Shown in pieces: positions 1-9,611 of a stretch of 64,000 bases of DNA. Every line of letters begins with the position of its first letter. Within the stretch, counting starts at the first letter, position 1. The stretch is taken from assembly GCA_002370555.1 (NCBI GenBank), contig AP014718.1:1116001-1180000 (forward strand), written 5' to 3'. The notes beneath the pieces were generated by a model. The model had not been told where the DNA came from. It did no database searches and saw only the letters and a list, made by a program, of their open reading frames with translations. Made by a program: the position numbers and the translations under genes. This DNA comes from Arthrobacter sp. Hiyo4 (GTDB lineage Bacteria; Actinomycetota; Actinomycetes; Actinomycetales; Micrococcaceae).

Positions 1-204
1 GTGGCCCAAGAAGATCCGGCCACCGGCGCCCACGTGATGGCCCGCGGCATTCTGGGTTCACGCGGCACACGCCCCACCATCGCTTCGCCGCTGCACAAAG
101 AGGTCTACGACCTGGAAACCGGCGAATGCTTCGGAACTGCGGCGGTCCGCCTGGAAACGTTCAGCACCCGCATTTCCGACGGTTTCATCGAAGTCGAGGT
201 CTAA
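1..204 (+). CDS. nirD: Nitrite reductase (NADH) small subunit NirD, C-terminal part
   Basis: This is the last 67 codons of a gene that begins before the window, so the leading GTG is not taken as the true start. The segment ASPLHKEVYDLETGEC is the Rieske-like cluster-binding region typical of NirD, followed by the usual short C-terminal strand ending in DGFIEVEV. NirD is the small subunit of cytosolic NADH-dependent nitrite reductase, which reduces nitrite to ammonium together with NirB, expected just upstream. It fits the nitrate reductase genes at 5.8-11.1 kb, although the two loci are separated by about 5.6 kb of unrelated genes. The second His of the classical Rieske pair is replaced, as is usual in NirD proteins. 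Confidence 0.85.
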   Translation: MAQEDPATGAHVMARGILGSRGTRPTIASPLHKEVYDLETGECFGTAAVRLETFSTRISDGFIEVEV

Positions 205-211
205 CGACCCG

Positions 212-1981
212 TCAGAGCCCGAGGGCCTCGCGGACATCGTCGAGCACATTGTCCAGGGCAGTCCGGGCTGCCTGCCGGGCTTCCGGCAGCTCGGCCGCTG
301 ACTCAACCGGGAGGATGACTTCCAGGTAGCACTTGAGTTTGGGCTCGGTGCCGCTGGGCCGGATGATGACCCGGGTTTCGTCCCGGGTCAGGTACAGCAG
401 GCCATCGGTGGGCGGCAGGTGCTGGCTCCCTTCGGCCAGGTCCACGAAGGTTTCAACCGCGGACGAACCGAACGAATCGGGCGGGCTGACCCGGAGCCGG
501 TTCATCATGGCGTCCAGCAGGCCCAGATCCGCCACCCGGATGCTCAGCTGGTCGCTGGCGTGCAGCCCGTGCTGAAGGTAGAGCTCGTCCAGGGTGTCGA
601 AGATGGTTTTTCCGTCTGCCTTGGCGGCGGCAGCCAGTTCCACGATGAGGACAGCGGCGGAGATCCCGTCCTTGTCCCGGACCAGTTCAGGTGCAACGCA
701 ATAGCCCAGGGCTTCCTCGTAGCCGTAAGCCAACCCGGGCACCCGGGAAATCCACTTGAACCCGGTCAGCGTTTCCTCATGCGCGTATCCTGCTGCAGCG
801 GCGATGCGGGAGAGCAGGCGCGAAGACACAATCGAATTTGCGAAGACGCCGGCCCCTTCGCCAGTGGCTGCTTCAACCGTAACGCCGGAGGTTTCGTCGG
901 AGCGGGGCGCCAGCCGGGCCACAATGTGTGCCCCCAGCAGCGCGCCCACCTCGTCGCCGCGCAGCATGCGCCACGCGCCGGTGTCAGGATCCTTCGCCGC
1001 CACTGCAGCGCGGTCCGCATCCGGATCGTTGGCCAGGACAATATCGGCGTCCACACGGGCCGCGGTCTCCAAGGCCAGGTCCAAAGCACCTGGTTCCTCC
1101 GGATTCGGAAAGTTCACCGTGGGAAAGTCGGGATCCGGCTCCGCCTGTTCGGCCACCAGAGTGACATCGGCAAAGCCGGCAGCATTCAGCACCGCCACGG
1201 CAGTCTCGCCGCCGACGCCGTGCATGGGCGTCAGGACAATCCGCAGGTCGCGGGACGGGAAGCGGGCCGCATCGGCGAGTGCCGCCGTCGCGCGTTCATA
1301 GTCCGCCGCAACCGACGGGTCCAGCACCGTCCAGCCGGCGGGGGCAAGCGTAATGGTTTCCAGGGCGCCCACGGCGTCGATCCGCGCGGCGATCCGGGCG
1401 TCGTAGGGCGCCACGATCTGCGCACCGCGGCCGCTGTCCTCCACGGCATGGCGGCCCAGGTACACCTTGTAGCCGTTGTCTTGCGGGGGATTGTGGCTTG
1501 CCGTCACCATCACACCGCCGTCGCAATCGAGGGCCCGCACGGCGAATGCGAGCAGCGGGGTGGGCAGCGCGGACGGCATCAGGAACGTTTCGATCCCGGC
1601 GGCCGTAAAGACGGCCGCCGTTTCCTCGGCGAAGATGTCGGAGTTATGGCGGGCGTCATAGCCGACGACGGCGCGTGGCCGGGTCTCCGGCGCAGCCTCA
1701 CCCACCGCACCAACCAGGAAGTCGGCGAGGCCGGCGGCGGCGCGGCGCACCACCACGCGGTTCATCCGGTTCGGCCCAGCGCCCAGGGCGGCGCGGAGGC
1801 CTGCGGTGCCGAACTGCAGCGTGCCGCTGAAGCTGTCGGCGAGCTCCTGTGACGCTGCGGGGGAGCCCTCCTCCGCGAGTTGCAGCAGCTCGGTGAGCTC
1901 TGCGGCTGTGGCGGGATCCGGATCTTGGGCCGCCCATTCACGGGCGTGGCTGAACAAGGAAGCGGCATCGGAGGACGTCAT
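212..1981 (-). CDS. Phospho-sugar mutase (phosphoglucomutase/phosphomannomutase family)
   Basis: This 589-residue protein belongs to the alpha-D-phosphohexomutase family, cytosolic enzymes that move phosphate between C1 and C6 (or C5) of a sugar through a phosphoserine. The active-site loop TASHNPP places the catalytic Ser near residue 162. The metal loop DPDADR is at about 319-324, a sugar-binding GYEEALGY segment follows, and the phosphate-binding RPSGTEPK motif is close to the C-terminus. Length and domain order are those of the long PGM2-like branch, which includes phosphopentomutases. The gene is tail-to-tail with nirD, with a 7-base gap. Because purine nucleoside phosphorylase lies less than 1 kb away, it may act on ribose 1-phosphate, but that is an inference from context. 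The reading frame is intact. Confidence 0.9.
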   Translation of the reverse strand: MTSSDAASLFSHAREWAAQDPDPATAAELTELLQLAEEGSPAASQELADSFSGTLQFGTAGLRAALGAGPNRMNRVVVRRAAAGLADFLVGAVGEAAPETRPRAVVGYDARHNSDIFAEETAAVFTAAGIETFLMPSALPTPLLAFAVRALDCDGGVMVTASHNPPQDNGYKVYLGRHAVEDSGRGAQIVAPYDARIAARIDAVGALETITLAPAGWTVLDPSVAADYERATAALADAARFPSRDLRIVLTPMHGVGGETAVAVLNAAGFADVTLVAEQAEPDPDFPTVNFPNPEEPGALDLALETAARVDADIVLANDPDADRAAVAAKDPDTGAWRMLRGDEVGALLGAHIVARLAPRSDETSGVTVEAATGEGAGVFANSIVSSRLLSRIAAAAGYAHEETLTGFKWISRVPGLAYGYEEALGYCVAPELVRDKDGISAAVLIVELAAAAKADGKTIFDTLDELYLQHGLHASDQLSIRVADLGLLDAMMNRLRVSPPDSFGSSAVETFVDLAEGSQHLPPTDGLLYLTRDETRVIIRPSGTEPKLKCYLEVILPVESAAELPEARQAARTALDNVLDDVREALGL

Positions 1982-2065
1982 GCGGTCAACGCTATCGTCA
2001 TTGCTTCAGTAACTGTGGCTGAACACTCTCCTGTCACAGCGGAAGCAGCGAAATCCTTGCAGGAA

Positions 2066-2094
2066 ATTTTCTGGACAAGCATTTTCTGGACAAG
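2066..2094 (+). repeat. Tandem 14-base direct repeat upstream of the Rrf2-type gene
   Basis: The sequence ATTTTCTGGACAAG occurs twice, at 2066-2079 and 2081-2094, with a 15-base period. The second copy ends 13 bases before the predicted ATG of the Rrf2 regulator. It could be a pair of operator half-sites or a small local duplication. It overlaps where a promoter or ribosome binding site would be expected. Confidence 0.5.
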
Positions 2095-2107
2095 TAATGT
2101 CACGAAT

Positions 2108-2591
2108 ATGAAACTGGGCCAGGGCGTTGAGTGGGCCTGCATAGCTGCGTCAACATGTCCTGGACCGCGCCGGGGAGGCCGTCAGCAGCGCACGGCTGGC
2201 CGAGTTCTACAAGCTCCCCGCCGCGTACCTGAACAAGCAGCTCCAGGCCCTGGTGCGGGCCGGGATCCTGACCTCGGTGTCCGGGCCTCGGGGCGGCTTC
2301 TCGCTGGCCAGGCGTCCGGACCGGATTTCCGTCCTTGACGTGGTCCTCGCCATCGAAGGAAATGACCCGGCCTTCCGGTGCGAAGGTATCGCCAAGGACG
2401 CCCCGGGCGGGAGCATGGACGCCGACTACGCGCGCACGTGCCTTATTTCGCAGACCATGCGCCACGCTGAAGTCACCTGGCGGACTGAGCTGTCCCGGCA
2501 GAGCATCGCCGGGATCGCCCAGTCCATCGAGCGCCGCTTTCCCGAGGCCCGGGAGTCCACCGTCCTGCAGCTCGTCGGTCCGCGAAACTGA
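2108..2591 (+). CDS. Rrf2-family transcriptional regulator (two apparent frameshifts)
   Basis: Joined across two one-base losses, the product starts MKLGQGVEWALHSCV and continues as a winged-helix protein of about 162 residues. The recognition region reads SSARLAEFYKLPAAYLNKQL and the wing reads SGPRGGFSLARRP, both typical of Rrf2 proteins. The breaks are at about 2136 (GGGCC for GGGCCC) and 2177 (GGGG for GGGGG). Only two cysteines lie in the C-terminal half, about 19 residues apart. The three-Cys cluster of IscR and NsrR is therefore absent, and this is more like the YwnA/CymR branch. The target is unknown. The gene is divergent from the phospho-sugar mutase and convergent with the phosphorylase gene. 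Confidence 0.8.
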
Positions 2592-2603
2592 CCCGCCCTA
2601 CAG

Positions 2604-2666
2604 CAACGCGGGGTCACTTCCCGCCCGATGGAGGGCCTCGGATGGGCGATAAGTGACCCCGCGTTG
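2604..2666. terminator. Bidirectional hairpin terminator
   Basis: A perfect 16-base inverted repeat (CAACGCGGGGTCACTT at 2604-2619 against its complement at 2651-2666) is extended inward by a CGCCC/GGGCG pair. It lies between two convergent genes and ends 3 bases before the stop codon of the phosphorylase gene. It has no long U tract, which is common in actinobacteria. Confidence 0.8.
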
Positions 2667-2668
2667 TC

Positions 2669-3487
2669 CTAAAGCTTGGCGATGATCCCAGCCAGCAGTT
2701 TGGAAATCCGCGGTCCGGCGGCCTGGCCGGACTCGATGACTTCCTGGTGGCTGAGAGGCATGGCGCTGATCCCGGCTGCGAGGTTGGTGACCAGCGAAAT
2801 TCCGAACACTTCCATGCCTGCGTGCCGGCCGGCGATCGCTTCCAATGCGGTGGACATGCCCACCAGGTCCGCGCCGATCCGCTTGGCGTACTGGACTTCG
2901 GCCGGCGTTTCGTAATGCGGTCCGCTGAACTGGGCGTAGACGCCTTCCTCCAGCGAGGAGTCCACTTCACGGGCGAGGGCACGGATGCGCGAGCTGTACA
3001 GATCCGTCAGATCAACGAACGTTGCGCCTTCCAGCGGGGACGTGGCGGTGAGGTTGATGTGATCTTTGATGAGGACCGGGGTGCCCGGCGTCCAGCTTTC
3101 GTTCAGCCCTCCGCATCCGTTGGTGAGGACCAGGGTTTTGCAGCCGGCAGCGGCAGCCGTGCGGATGCCGTGGACCACGGCGCGGACGCCTTTGCCCTCG
3201 TAGTAGTGCGTCCGCGCGCCCAGGACCAGCGCGCGTTTGCCCTCTTTGGTCAGGACGGAGCGGATGGTGCCCACGTGCCCCTCGACCGCGGGGGCGTGGA
3301 AGCCCGGGACGGTGTCGGCGGTCAGGGTGGCGGTGGTCTCGCCGATGAGGTCGGCGGCTTCGGCCCAGCCTGAGCCCAGGACGAGCGCGACGTCGTGATT
3401 GTCCACCCCGGTCTCCTGCGCGATGTACTCAGCGGCGGAGCGCGCGGCGGCGAAAGGGTCGGTGTTCTGGAAGTCTGTATTACTCAC
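2669..3487 (-). CDS. punA: Purine-nucleoside phosphorylase (trimeric type)
   Basis: The 272-residue product matches the length of actinobacterial trimeric PNP, a cytosolic enzyme of purine salvage that splits purine (deoxy)ribonucleosides with phosphate into base and ribose 1-phosphate. The phosphate-binding loop LVLGSGW is near residue 37. The family signature LTNGCGGLNESW is followed by the loop leading to KDHINLT, and the purine/ribose site includes the GPHYETPAE and VGMSTALEAI segments. The frame is intact. It is divergent from lpdA with a 126-base gap, and a shared hairpin follows its stop codon. A mutase that could take the pentose phosphate further lies 0.7 kb away. Confidence 0.92.
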   Translation of the reverse strand: MSNTDFQNTDPFAAARSAAEYIAQETGVDNHDVALVLGSGWAEAADLIGETTATLTADTVPGFHAPAVEGHVGTIRSVLTKEGKRALVLGARTHYYEGKGVRAVVHGIRTAAAAGCKTLVLTNGCGGLNESWTPGTPVLIKDHINLTATSPLEGATFVDLTDLYSSRIRALAREVDSSLEEGVYAQFSGPHYETPAEVQYAKRIGADLVGMSTALEAIAGRHAGMEVFGISLVTNLAAGISAMPLSHQEVIESGQAAGPRISKLLAGIIAKL

Positions 3488-3613
3488 TGGTACAAGTTAT
3501 CGTGCTGGTGCCGCTGTGCACAGTGGCACCAGCACCGCGCCGGGCCGCGGACGGCACCGTGACGGGCACTCTTTATTGGTGGTCCCTGCGCAGATGCGCG
3601 AGAATGGTTGATT

Positions 3614-5027
3614 GTGACTACGCACCCTGATTTCAGCTCCCCCGGATCGCAATCCTCGGAGGTGGCCCGGCGGATACGAAGCCGCCATGGTCGCTGCCTC
3701 GCTGGGAGCGCAGGTCACCATCATCGAACGCGCGGGCATGGGCGGCTCGGCCGTGCTGACCGACGTTGTGCCTTCCAAGACCCTGATCGCGACGGCGGAC
3801 CTGATGACCCGCGTCGGTGAGGCGGGCGAGCTGGGAGTGAAGTTCGACGTCGACGGCGGCGACTTTGTCCCGGCGATGCGCGCCGACCTCAAGCACATCA
3901 ACGACCGTCTGCTGGGCCTGGCCCGCCAGCAGTCCACCGACATCTCCACCGGGCTGGAGCACCAGAACGTCCGCATCCTGCTTGGTTCGGGCAAGTTGCT
4001 GGACAACCGCACCATCGAAGTGCTGACAGCTGACGGCACCGAAATCGTGGAAGCTGACACTATTCTGCTGGCAGTCGGCGCGCACCCCCGTGAGCTGCCC
4101 ACCGCGCGGCCGGACGGGGAACGCATCCTGAACTGGGCCCAGATCTACAACCTCGACGAGCTTCCCGAGGAACTGATTGTGGTGGGCTCCGGCGTGACCG
4201 GCGCCGAGTTCGCCTCCGCGTACAACGGCCTGGGCTCCAAAGTCACCCTGATCTCCAGCCGCGACCGGGTGCTCCCCGGGTCGGACACCGACGCCGCCGT
4301 GGTGCTGGAGGAAGTCTTCGAGCGCCGCGGTGTGCGCGTGCTGTCCCGCGCCCGTGCCGAAACCGTCGAGCGGACCGACGACGGCGTGGTGGTCACCCTC
4401 GGTGACGGATCGAAAGTCACCGGCACCCACTGCCTGGTCTGCGTGGGTTCCATCCCGAACACCGCCGGCATCGGCCTTGAAGAAGCCGGCGTGGCCCTCA
4501 CCGAGAGCGGCCATGTCAAGGTCGACGGCGTCTCCCGCACCACCGCGCCGAACATCTACGCCGCCGGCGACTGCACCGGCGTGCTGGCTTTGGCCTCGGT
4601 GGCCGCAATGCAGGGCCGGATCGCGATCGCCCATTTCCTGGGCGACAGCGTTATGCCGCTCAAGCTGCACCAGGTGGCGTCCAACATCTTCACCTCACCC
4701 GAGATCGCGAATGTGGGGGTCTCGGAGGCCGAGATCCAGTCCGGCAAATACCAGGGCGACATCGTCAAGCTCTCGCTCAAGAGCAACGCCCGCGCCAAAA
4801 TGCGCAATCACAAGGACGGCTTCGTCAAGATCTTCGCGCGTAAGGGCTCCGGCACCGTGATTGGCGGTGTTGTGGTGGGGCCGAACGCGTCCGAGCTGAT
4901 CTTCGCCATCTCCCTTGCGGTCACCCAGAAGCTGCACGTCGACGACGTCGCCAACACCTTTACTGTGTACCCGTCATTGAGCGGGTCCATCTCGGAAGCC
5001 GCGCGGCGCCTGCACGTCCGCATGTAA
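3614..5027 (+). CDS. lpdA: NAD(P)H-quinone dehydrogenase, LpdA-like flavoprotein (two frameshifts near the start)
   Basis: The GTG at 3614 opens a protein beginning VTTHPDFSSP. Restoring a C at about 3649 and a G at about 3668 gives the FAD-binding RIAILGGGPGGYEAA. The rest is a class I flavoprotein disulfide reductase fold with a second Rossmann motif (VVGSGVTGAEFA), the FAD motif NIYAAGDCTG and a C-terminal dimerisation domain, about 470 residues in all. The usual redox-active CxxxxC is replaced by SAVLTDVVPSKT, so it cannot act as a lipoamide dehydrogenase. This is the pattern of mycobacterial LpdA (Rv3303c), which reduces quinones with NAD(P)H. The small PspC gene follows after 23 bases. 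Confidence 0.88.
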
Positions 5028-5050
5028 TTGAGTTGCGGTAGCGTGGCCGC

Positions 5051-5236
5051 ATGACTACAGCACTGGAGCGGCCACGCCGCGGAAAAATCATCGGCGGCGT
5101 CTGCGCCGCCCTTTCAGCCAGATTCGGGATCCCGAAGTTCCTGGTCAGGCTCGGCTTTGTGATTTTTGGCCTGGTGGGGATCGGCGAGCTCGTCTACATC
5201 GCGCTATGGATCATGATTCCGAAGGCCCCGGCCTAA
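5051..5236 (+). CDS. PspC domain-containing small membrane protein
   Basis: This 61-residue protein is essentially one PspC domain. It has a basic start, the typical GKIIGGVCAALSARFGIP segment and one hydrophobic membrane span ending IALWIMIPKAPA. PspC domains occur in phage-shock-type envelope stress proteins. This stand-alone form is common in actinobacteria and its exact role is not established. It follows lpdA on the same strand after 23 bases and may be co-transcribed with it. Confidence 0.8.
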   Translation: MTTALERPRRGKIIGGVCAALSARFGIPKFLVRLGFVIFGLVGIGELVYIALWIMIPKAPA

Positions 5237-5264
5237 AGCCCGCCCGGATTCCCGGCCTCGACGC

Positions 5265-5749
5265 CTAAGCCAGGGCGTAGGGCGGCACGGTGCTCCCGGA
5301 AGTAAACGGGGTGAACCAGCCCTCGATACCCAGCTTCCCGACGTCGATTTCCGGGAGGCCGGGCTGTCCGAGTAGAGAGTTGGACTCTCCGCCTCCTCCA
5401 ACAGGACTTCCTCAACCTGTGCCCGCCAGTCTTCCGGGAGGTCGAGTTCGTAGATGTCCTCGGTGATTTCCGCCTGATCGAGCAGGCAGCGGACGGCGAG
5501 TTCGGCTGCGAGGCATCCGGGGGCTGTCCAGCCGCGGACCAGAGATGCCGTCACATCGGAAGCGGCGACGATGAACTTCCGGGTAAACCTCGCGTCGTAG
5601 CTAACGGCGAACTGGGGCGGGAGCGAGGACAGTACAGCGGAACCGGCGACGTCAGACGGGACAACGGCATCCAGTGCGGTCAGGGTGCCCAGATCGCGGA
5701 AGAGCTGGTCCACAAGAACGCCCGACAAGTCTTCATCGTCGGCATTCAT
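5265..5749 (-). CDS. Conserved hypothetical protein (one apparent frameshift near the C-terminus)
   Basis: I do not recognise this family. The product starts MNADDEDLSGVLVDQLF and is an acidic, cytosolic-looking protein of about 161 residues with no membrane span. At about 5383 the frame changes. Adding one C (AGTCC to AGTCCC) lets the protein continue as NSLLGQPGLPEIDVGKLG and end at the stop at 5265-5267. The alternative open frame would run on to 5204 but would overlap the PspC gene end to end. The corrected C-terminus (GWFTPFTSGSTVPPYALA) is compositionally more normal and is preferred. Confidence 0.6.
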
Positions 5750-5827
5750 GGCCCGAGGCTACCTGCCATCAGTTCCGGGGCCGATTCCGTGACGCGCACA
5801 TATCCGGGCTCCCGGCTTCAGCCCAGT

Positions 5828-7388
5828 TCAGGCGGCGGGAGCCGCCTGGAAGTGTTTTTCGATGAGCCCCTTGATGTCCTCGTGGCAGCCGCCGCAGCCG
5901 GTGCCGGCGCGGGTTGCCTTGGACACCTCGGCCACGGTGGAACAGCCGTCCGCCACGGCACCCTGGATCTTGGCGCCGCTGACTCCGGCGCAGCGGCATA
6001 CGGTGCCGGCCGGATCAGCGGGACCGGACGCGGCCAGCTGGTCCGGGCCATCCAGGCGCAGGAGCAATGACCTGTCGGCCGGCAGCTCCGCGCCGCGTTC
6101 GAACAGTCCAACAAGCTCGGCGGCGGTCCGCGGCATGCCCACGGCCACCAGGCCTTCCAGCACGCCGCCGCGGGTGGTCATCTTCACGTAGCGGCCGTGT
6201 TCCGGATCGGCCCACTGGGCGATCTGCAGCCGCGGCCGGCCGTTCACGGCGCCCGCGGTGAGGACTTCTTCGTCCCACGGCTCGGCACCGTTGTCGCCAG
6301 CCACAGCCATGTTCATACCACGTGCCTTCAGCACAATCACGGCGGCCTGTTCCTGTGCCAGCTCCTGCAGCGCATCGGCTTCTTCCTGCGTGCCGGTGGC
6401 CAGCAGAGTCAGGTATTCGGCCAGCCATTCGGCCTGCCGCCATCCGGGTCCCACCAGACCGGACGGGCCTTTGGCGGTGCGGCACTCGTTGCAGGCGGGG
6501 TCCGGGCAGCGGACCTCGGCGCAGTCGCCGATCGCGAAGATGTGCGGTTCGTGGTGGGCACGGAGCCGGTGGTCCACCAGGATGCCGGTGCCAGTGGACA
6601 GTCCGCAGCCCTCGGCGAGCTCGGTCCGGGGACGGACGCCGCAGGAGAGGACCAGGAGGTCACCGTCGATCGCCGAACCGTCATTGAGCAGCAGTGCCGA
6701 GAAGCCGCCGTCGGGCGCGTTGTGCTCCACCCCGGTGGAACGGGCGTTGCCGGCCATCCGGACGCCGCACCGGCGCAGGCTGGCCGCGAGGACCGCTCCG
6801 CCGCCGCGGTCGATGTTGCGTCCCAGCGGGTGCGGCCCGTTGTGCACCACCGTGACGGTGGCGCCTTCCTCGGCAGCGGCGAGGGCTGTTTCGAGGCCCA
6901 GGACGCCGCCGCCCAGCACCACAACACGTTTGCCGCCGTCGACCGCTGCGCGTAAGACCGAAGCGTCGCGGAGGTCCCGGAGCGCCGTGACCCCGCAGGG
7001 AGGACGGGGGAGGCGGGTCCGGGTTGATGCCTGTCAGGTTGGGGATGACGGGCCGGGAACCGGTGGCGAAGACCAGCCGCTCGTAGTGGGCGGAGGTGCC
7101 GTCGGTGAGGATCACCTGCTGGCGGGCGCGGTCCACACGGCGGACCCGAACGCCAAGCCGGACGTCCACGCCGTCGGCGGCGAGGGCTTCAGCATCGGAC
7201 AGGGCGAGGGCATCGGCAGTGGTGCGTCCTACGCCGAGGTCGGCCACCAGTACACGGTTGTACGCGGCCTTGGCCTCTTCGCCCACCACGGTCAGGCTGA
7301 CGTGCCCGTCGCGGACCGCTGGCAGCAGTTCATCGATCAGGCGTGCAGCCACGGGACCAAAACCAACAACGACAATCTGCTCACTCAT
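5828..7388 (-). CDS. nasB: NAD(P)H-dependent nitrate/nitrite reductase electron-transfer subunit NasB (one frameshift)
   Basis: This FAD-dependent oxidoreductase of about 520 residues should pass electrons from NAD(P)H to the molybdopterin nitrate reductase encoded just upstream. It starts [17 protein letters not shown], has a second Rossmann motif (VVLGGGVLGLETA), an IFAIGDCAEV FAD motif and a C-terminal BFD-like [2Fe-2S] domain with CRC and CGGC cysteine pairs. One G is missing at about 6990 (CCCC for CCCCC on the plus strand), splitting the gene in two frames. Its ATG overlaps the nasC stop as ATGA, which implies translational coupling. Domain content matches NasB-type subunits rather than NirB, because the sirohaem domain is absent. 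Confidence 0.85.
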
Positions 7389-9610
7389 GAGGCCTCCGAT
7401 GTCTGAAAAACACTGTTCTGAAGTCCGCTGGCCGCAGCCCGGACCCACACCTTGTTGAACTTGAATTCGGGCATCCCGGAGATGGGGTCCGTGGCGGCTT
7501 CCGTCAGCCGGTTGGCGCTTTCGAGTTCGGGGAAATGGAACGGCAGGAACACCGTTTCCGGGCGGATCGCCGTGCTGAGTTCTGCCCGGCAGAGGACCTC
7601 GCCGCGTTCGTTGGCTACCGAGACGAAAGCGCCTTCGGCGATGCCCATGGACATCGCGGCCGCCGGATGGATCTGAATTTTCGCCTCGGGCTGGCTGGCC
7701 AGCAGCTCGGACACCCGCCGGGTCTGCGCCCCGGACTGGTAGTGCTCCAGGAGGCGGCCGGTGATGAGGGTCATGGTTTTTGCGGCCGGGTCAGGATTGG
7801 CAGCCGGCGTCCGACGGCGGCGGGGCGTCACCGGGGTCATGACCGCCTTGCCGCCGGCGTGGGCGAACGCGTCCAGGAAGAGCCGGGGCGTGCCGGTGCT
7901 CCCCACGGGGTAGGGCCAGTAGGCAGCCTCGCCGCGGTCCAGCATCGCGTAGTCGATGCCGGAGTAGTCGGCGTGCCCGCCGGCCGAGGCCAGGCGCAGT
8001 TCCTCAAAGACCGTTTCCGGATCCTCGCTGTATGTGGACGGGGCTTCAAGTGCTTCGGCGAGCCGGGCCATGATCCACAGCTCACTGCGTGCACCTGCCG
8101 GCGGCTGCAGGGCGCGGCGGCGGCGCAGGACACGTCCTTCCAGGTTGGTGAGGGTGCCTTCCTCCTCGGCCCACTGCAGGACCGGGAGGATGAGGTCGGC
8201 TTCGGCGGCGGTCTCGGACATAAAGAAGTCGCAGACCACCAGGAAGTCCAGGCTGCGGAGCCCGGCGATGACGGCGTTTGCATCGGGGGAGGCCACCGCG
8301 ATGTTGGAGGCGTGCACAAAAAGGCACCGCACGCCGTCGGGCTGTCCCAGCGACTTCAGCAACTGGACGGCGGGCAGTCCCGGCCCGGGGATGGTTTCCT
8401 CCGGGACGCCCCAGACGCCGGCCATGTGGGCGCGCGCGGCGGGATCGGTGATTTTCCGGTAGCCGGGCAGCTGGTCCGCCTTCTGGCCGTGCTCGCGGCC
8501 GCCCTGGCCGTTGCCCTGGCCGGTGAGGGTGCCGTAGCCGCTGCGGCGTGAGCCGGGCAGGCCCAGCAGGAGGCTGAGGTTGATCGCGGCGGTGGCGGTG
8601 TCCGTGCCGTCCACGTGCTGTTCCACGCCCCGTCCGGTGAGGATGTAGCTGCCGCCCTTGCCCGCACCGTCGGCGAGCCGGCGGGCCGTTTCCCGGATGA
8701 GCTCCGCCGGGACGCCTGTGAGGGACTGGACGCGTTCGGGCCAGAACGAGTTGACGCTGCGGACCACGGCCTCGTAGCCGGTGGTGCGTGCCGCGAGGAA
8801 GTCTTCGTCCGCCAGGCCCTCGTGGATGATCACGTGCGAGAGGCCCAGCAGGAGGGTCAGGTCCGTGCCCGGCAGGGGCTGGAGGTGGAGTCCGCCGCCG
8901 TCGGCCGTGAACTTTGCCGTCGCGGAACGGCGGGGATCAACCACGATCAGCCCGCCGGCGTCGCGGGCGCCCTGGAGGTGCTGCACAAACGGCGGCATGG
9001 TTTCTGCCACGTTGGAGCCGAGCATCAGGATGGTGCTGGCGGAGTCCAGGTCCGTCAGCGGGAACGGGAGGCCGCGGTCCAGGCCGAAGGCGCGCATCCC
9101 GGCGGCCGCGGCGGAGGACATGCAGAAGCGGCCGTTGTAGTCGATGCGTGAGGTGCCCAGGGCCAGGCGGGCGAACTTGCCCAGCATGTAGGCCTTCTCG
9201 TTGGTGAGGCCACCGCCGCCGAAAACCCCGACGGCGTCCTTGCCGTAGCGTGCCTGCGTGTCCTTCACGGCCGTGGTGACCAGCGCCAGGGCCTGGTCCC
9301 AGCCGATGGGGCGGTGGACGCCGTCGGCGCCCTTGAGCAGGGGTTCGGTGACCCGCCCGGGGTGGTTGAGGAGCGTGGCTGAGGTCCAACCCTTGCGGCA
9401 GAGTCCGCCCCGGTTGGTGGGGAAGTCCCGGCCGCTGACTTCAAGGAGGGGGGCCTTCAGTGTGGCGTCCGCGGCGGCCAGCGCCGCGGATTCAGCCGGC
9501 ACGGGTACTGACCCCGGCTCGGAAGCCGGGGTCAGTACCGATGGGGACGTGAGCGTCATGGCGCACTGCAGGGCGCAGTAAGGGCAGTGCGTGTCGGCGC
9601 TTTTGGTCAT
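7385..9610 (-). CDS. nasC: Assimilatory nitrate reductase, molybdopterin catalytic subunit
   Basis: This 741-residue protein is a member of the molybdopterin oxidoreductase (DMSO reductase) family. The N-terminal [4Fe-4S] motif uses Cys9, Cys12, Cys16 and Cys71, followed by the molybdopterin domains (for example [18 protein letters not shown] and the [11 protein letters not shown] segment) and a C-terminal molydopterin-binding domain near [14 protein letters not shown]. No signal peptide is present, consistent with a cytosolic assimilatory enzyme reducing nitrate to nitrite. It lies between narK and nasB in one operon: narK stops 1 base before its ATG, and its own stop overlaps nasB. The frame is intact. 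NarB or a formate dehydrogenase-like paralogue are less likely given the neighbours. Confidence 0.88.
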   Translation of the reverse strand: MTKSADTHCPYCALQCAMTLTSPSVLTPASEPGSVPVPAESAALAAADATLKAPLLEVSGRDFPTNRGGLCRKGWTSATLLNHPGRVTEPLLKGADGVHRPIGWDQALALVTTAVKDTQARYGKDAVGVFGGGGLTNEKAYMLGKFARLALGTSRIDYNGRFCMSSAAAAGMRAFGLDRGLPFPLTDLDSASTILMLGSNVAETMPPFVQHLQGARDAGGLIVVDPRRSATAKFTADGGGLHLQPLPGTDLTLLLGLSHVIIHEGLADEDFLAARTTGYEAVVRSVNSFWPERVQSLTGVPAELIRETARRLADGAGKGGSYILTGRGVEQHVDGTDTATAAINLSLLLGLPGSRRSGYGTLTGQGNGQGGREHGQKADQLPGYRKITDPAARAHMAGVWGVPEETIPGPGLPAVQLLKSLGQPDGVRCLFVHASNIAVASPDANAVIAGLRSLDFLVVCDFFMSETAAEADLILPVLQWAEEEGTLTNLEGRVLRRRRALQPPAGARSELWIMARLAEALEAPSTYSEDPETVFEELRLASAGGHADYSGIDYAMLDRGEAAYWPYPVGSTGTPRLFLDAFAHAGGKAVMTPVTPRRRRTPAANPDPAAKTMTLITGRLLEHYQSGAQTRRVSELLASQPEAKIQIHPAAAMSMGIAEGAFVSVANERGEVLCRAELSTAIRPETVFLPFHFPELESANRLTEAATDPISGMPEFKFNKVWVRAAASGLQNSVFQTSEAS

Positions 9611-9611
9611 G

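Noticed and set aside
419..1852. Long plus-strand ORF of 477 codons opposite the phospho-sugar mutase
   Set aside because: It is an antisense shadow in GC-rich DNA with a random-looking, Gly/Arg/His-rich product, while the minus strand has clear family motifs throughout.
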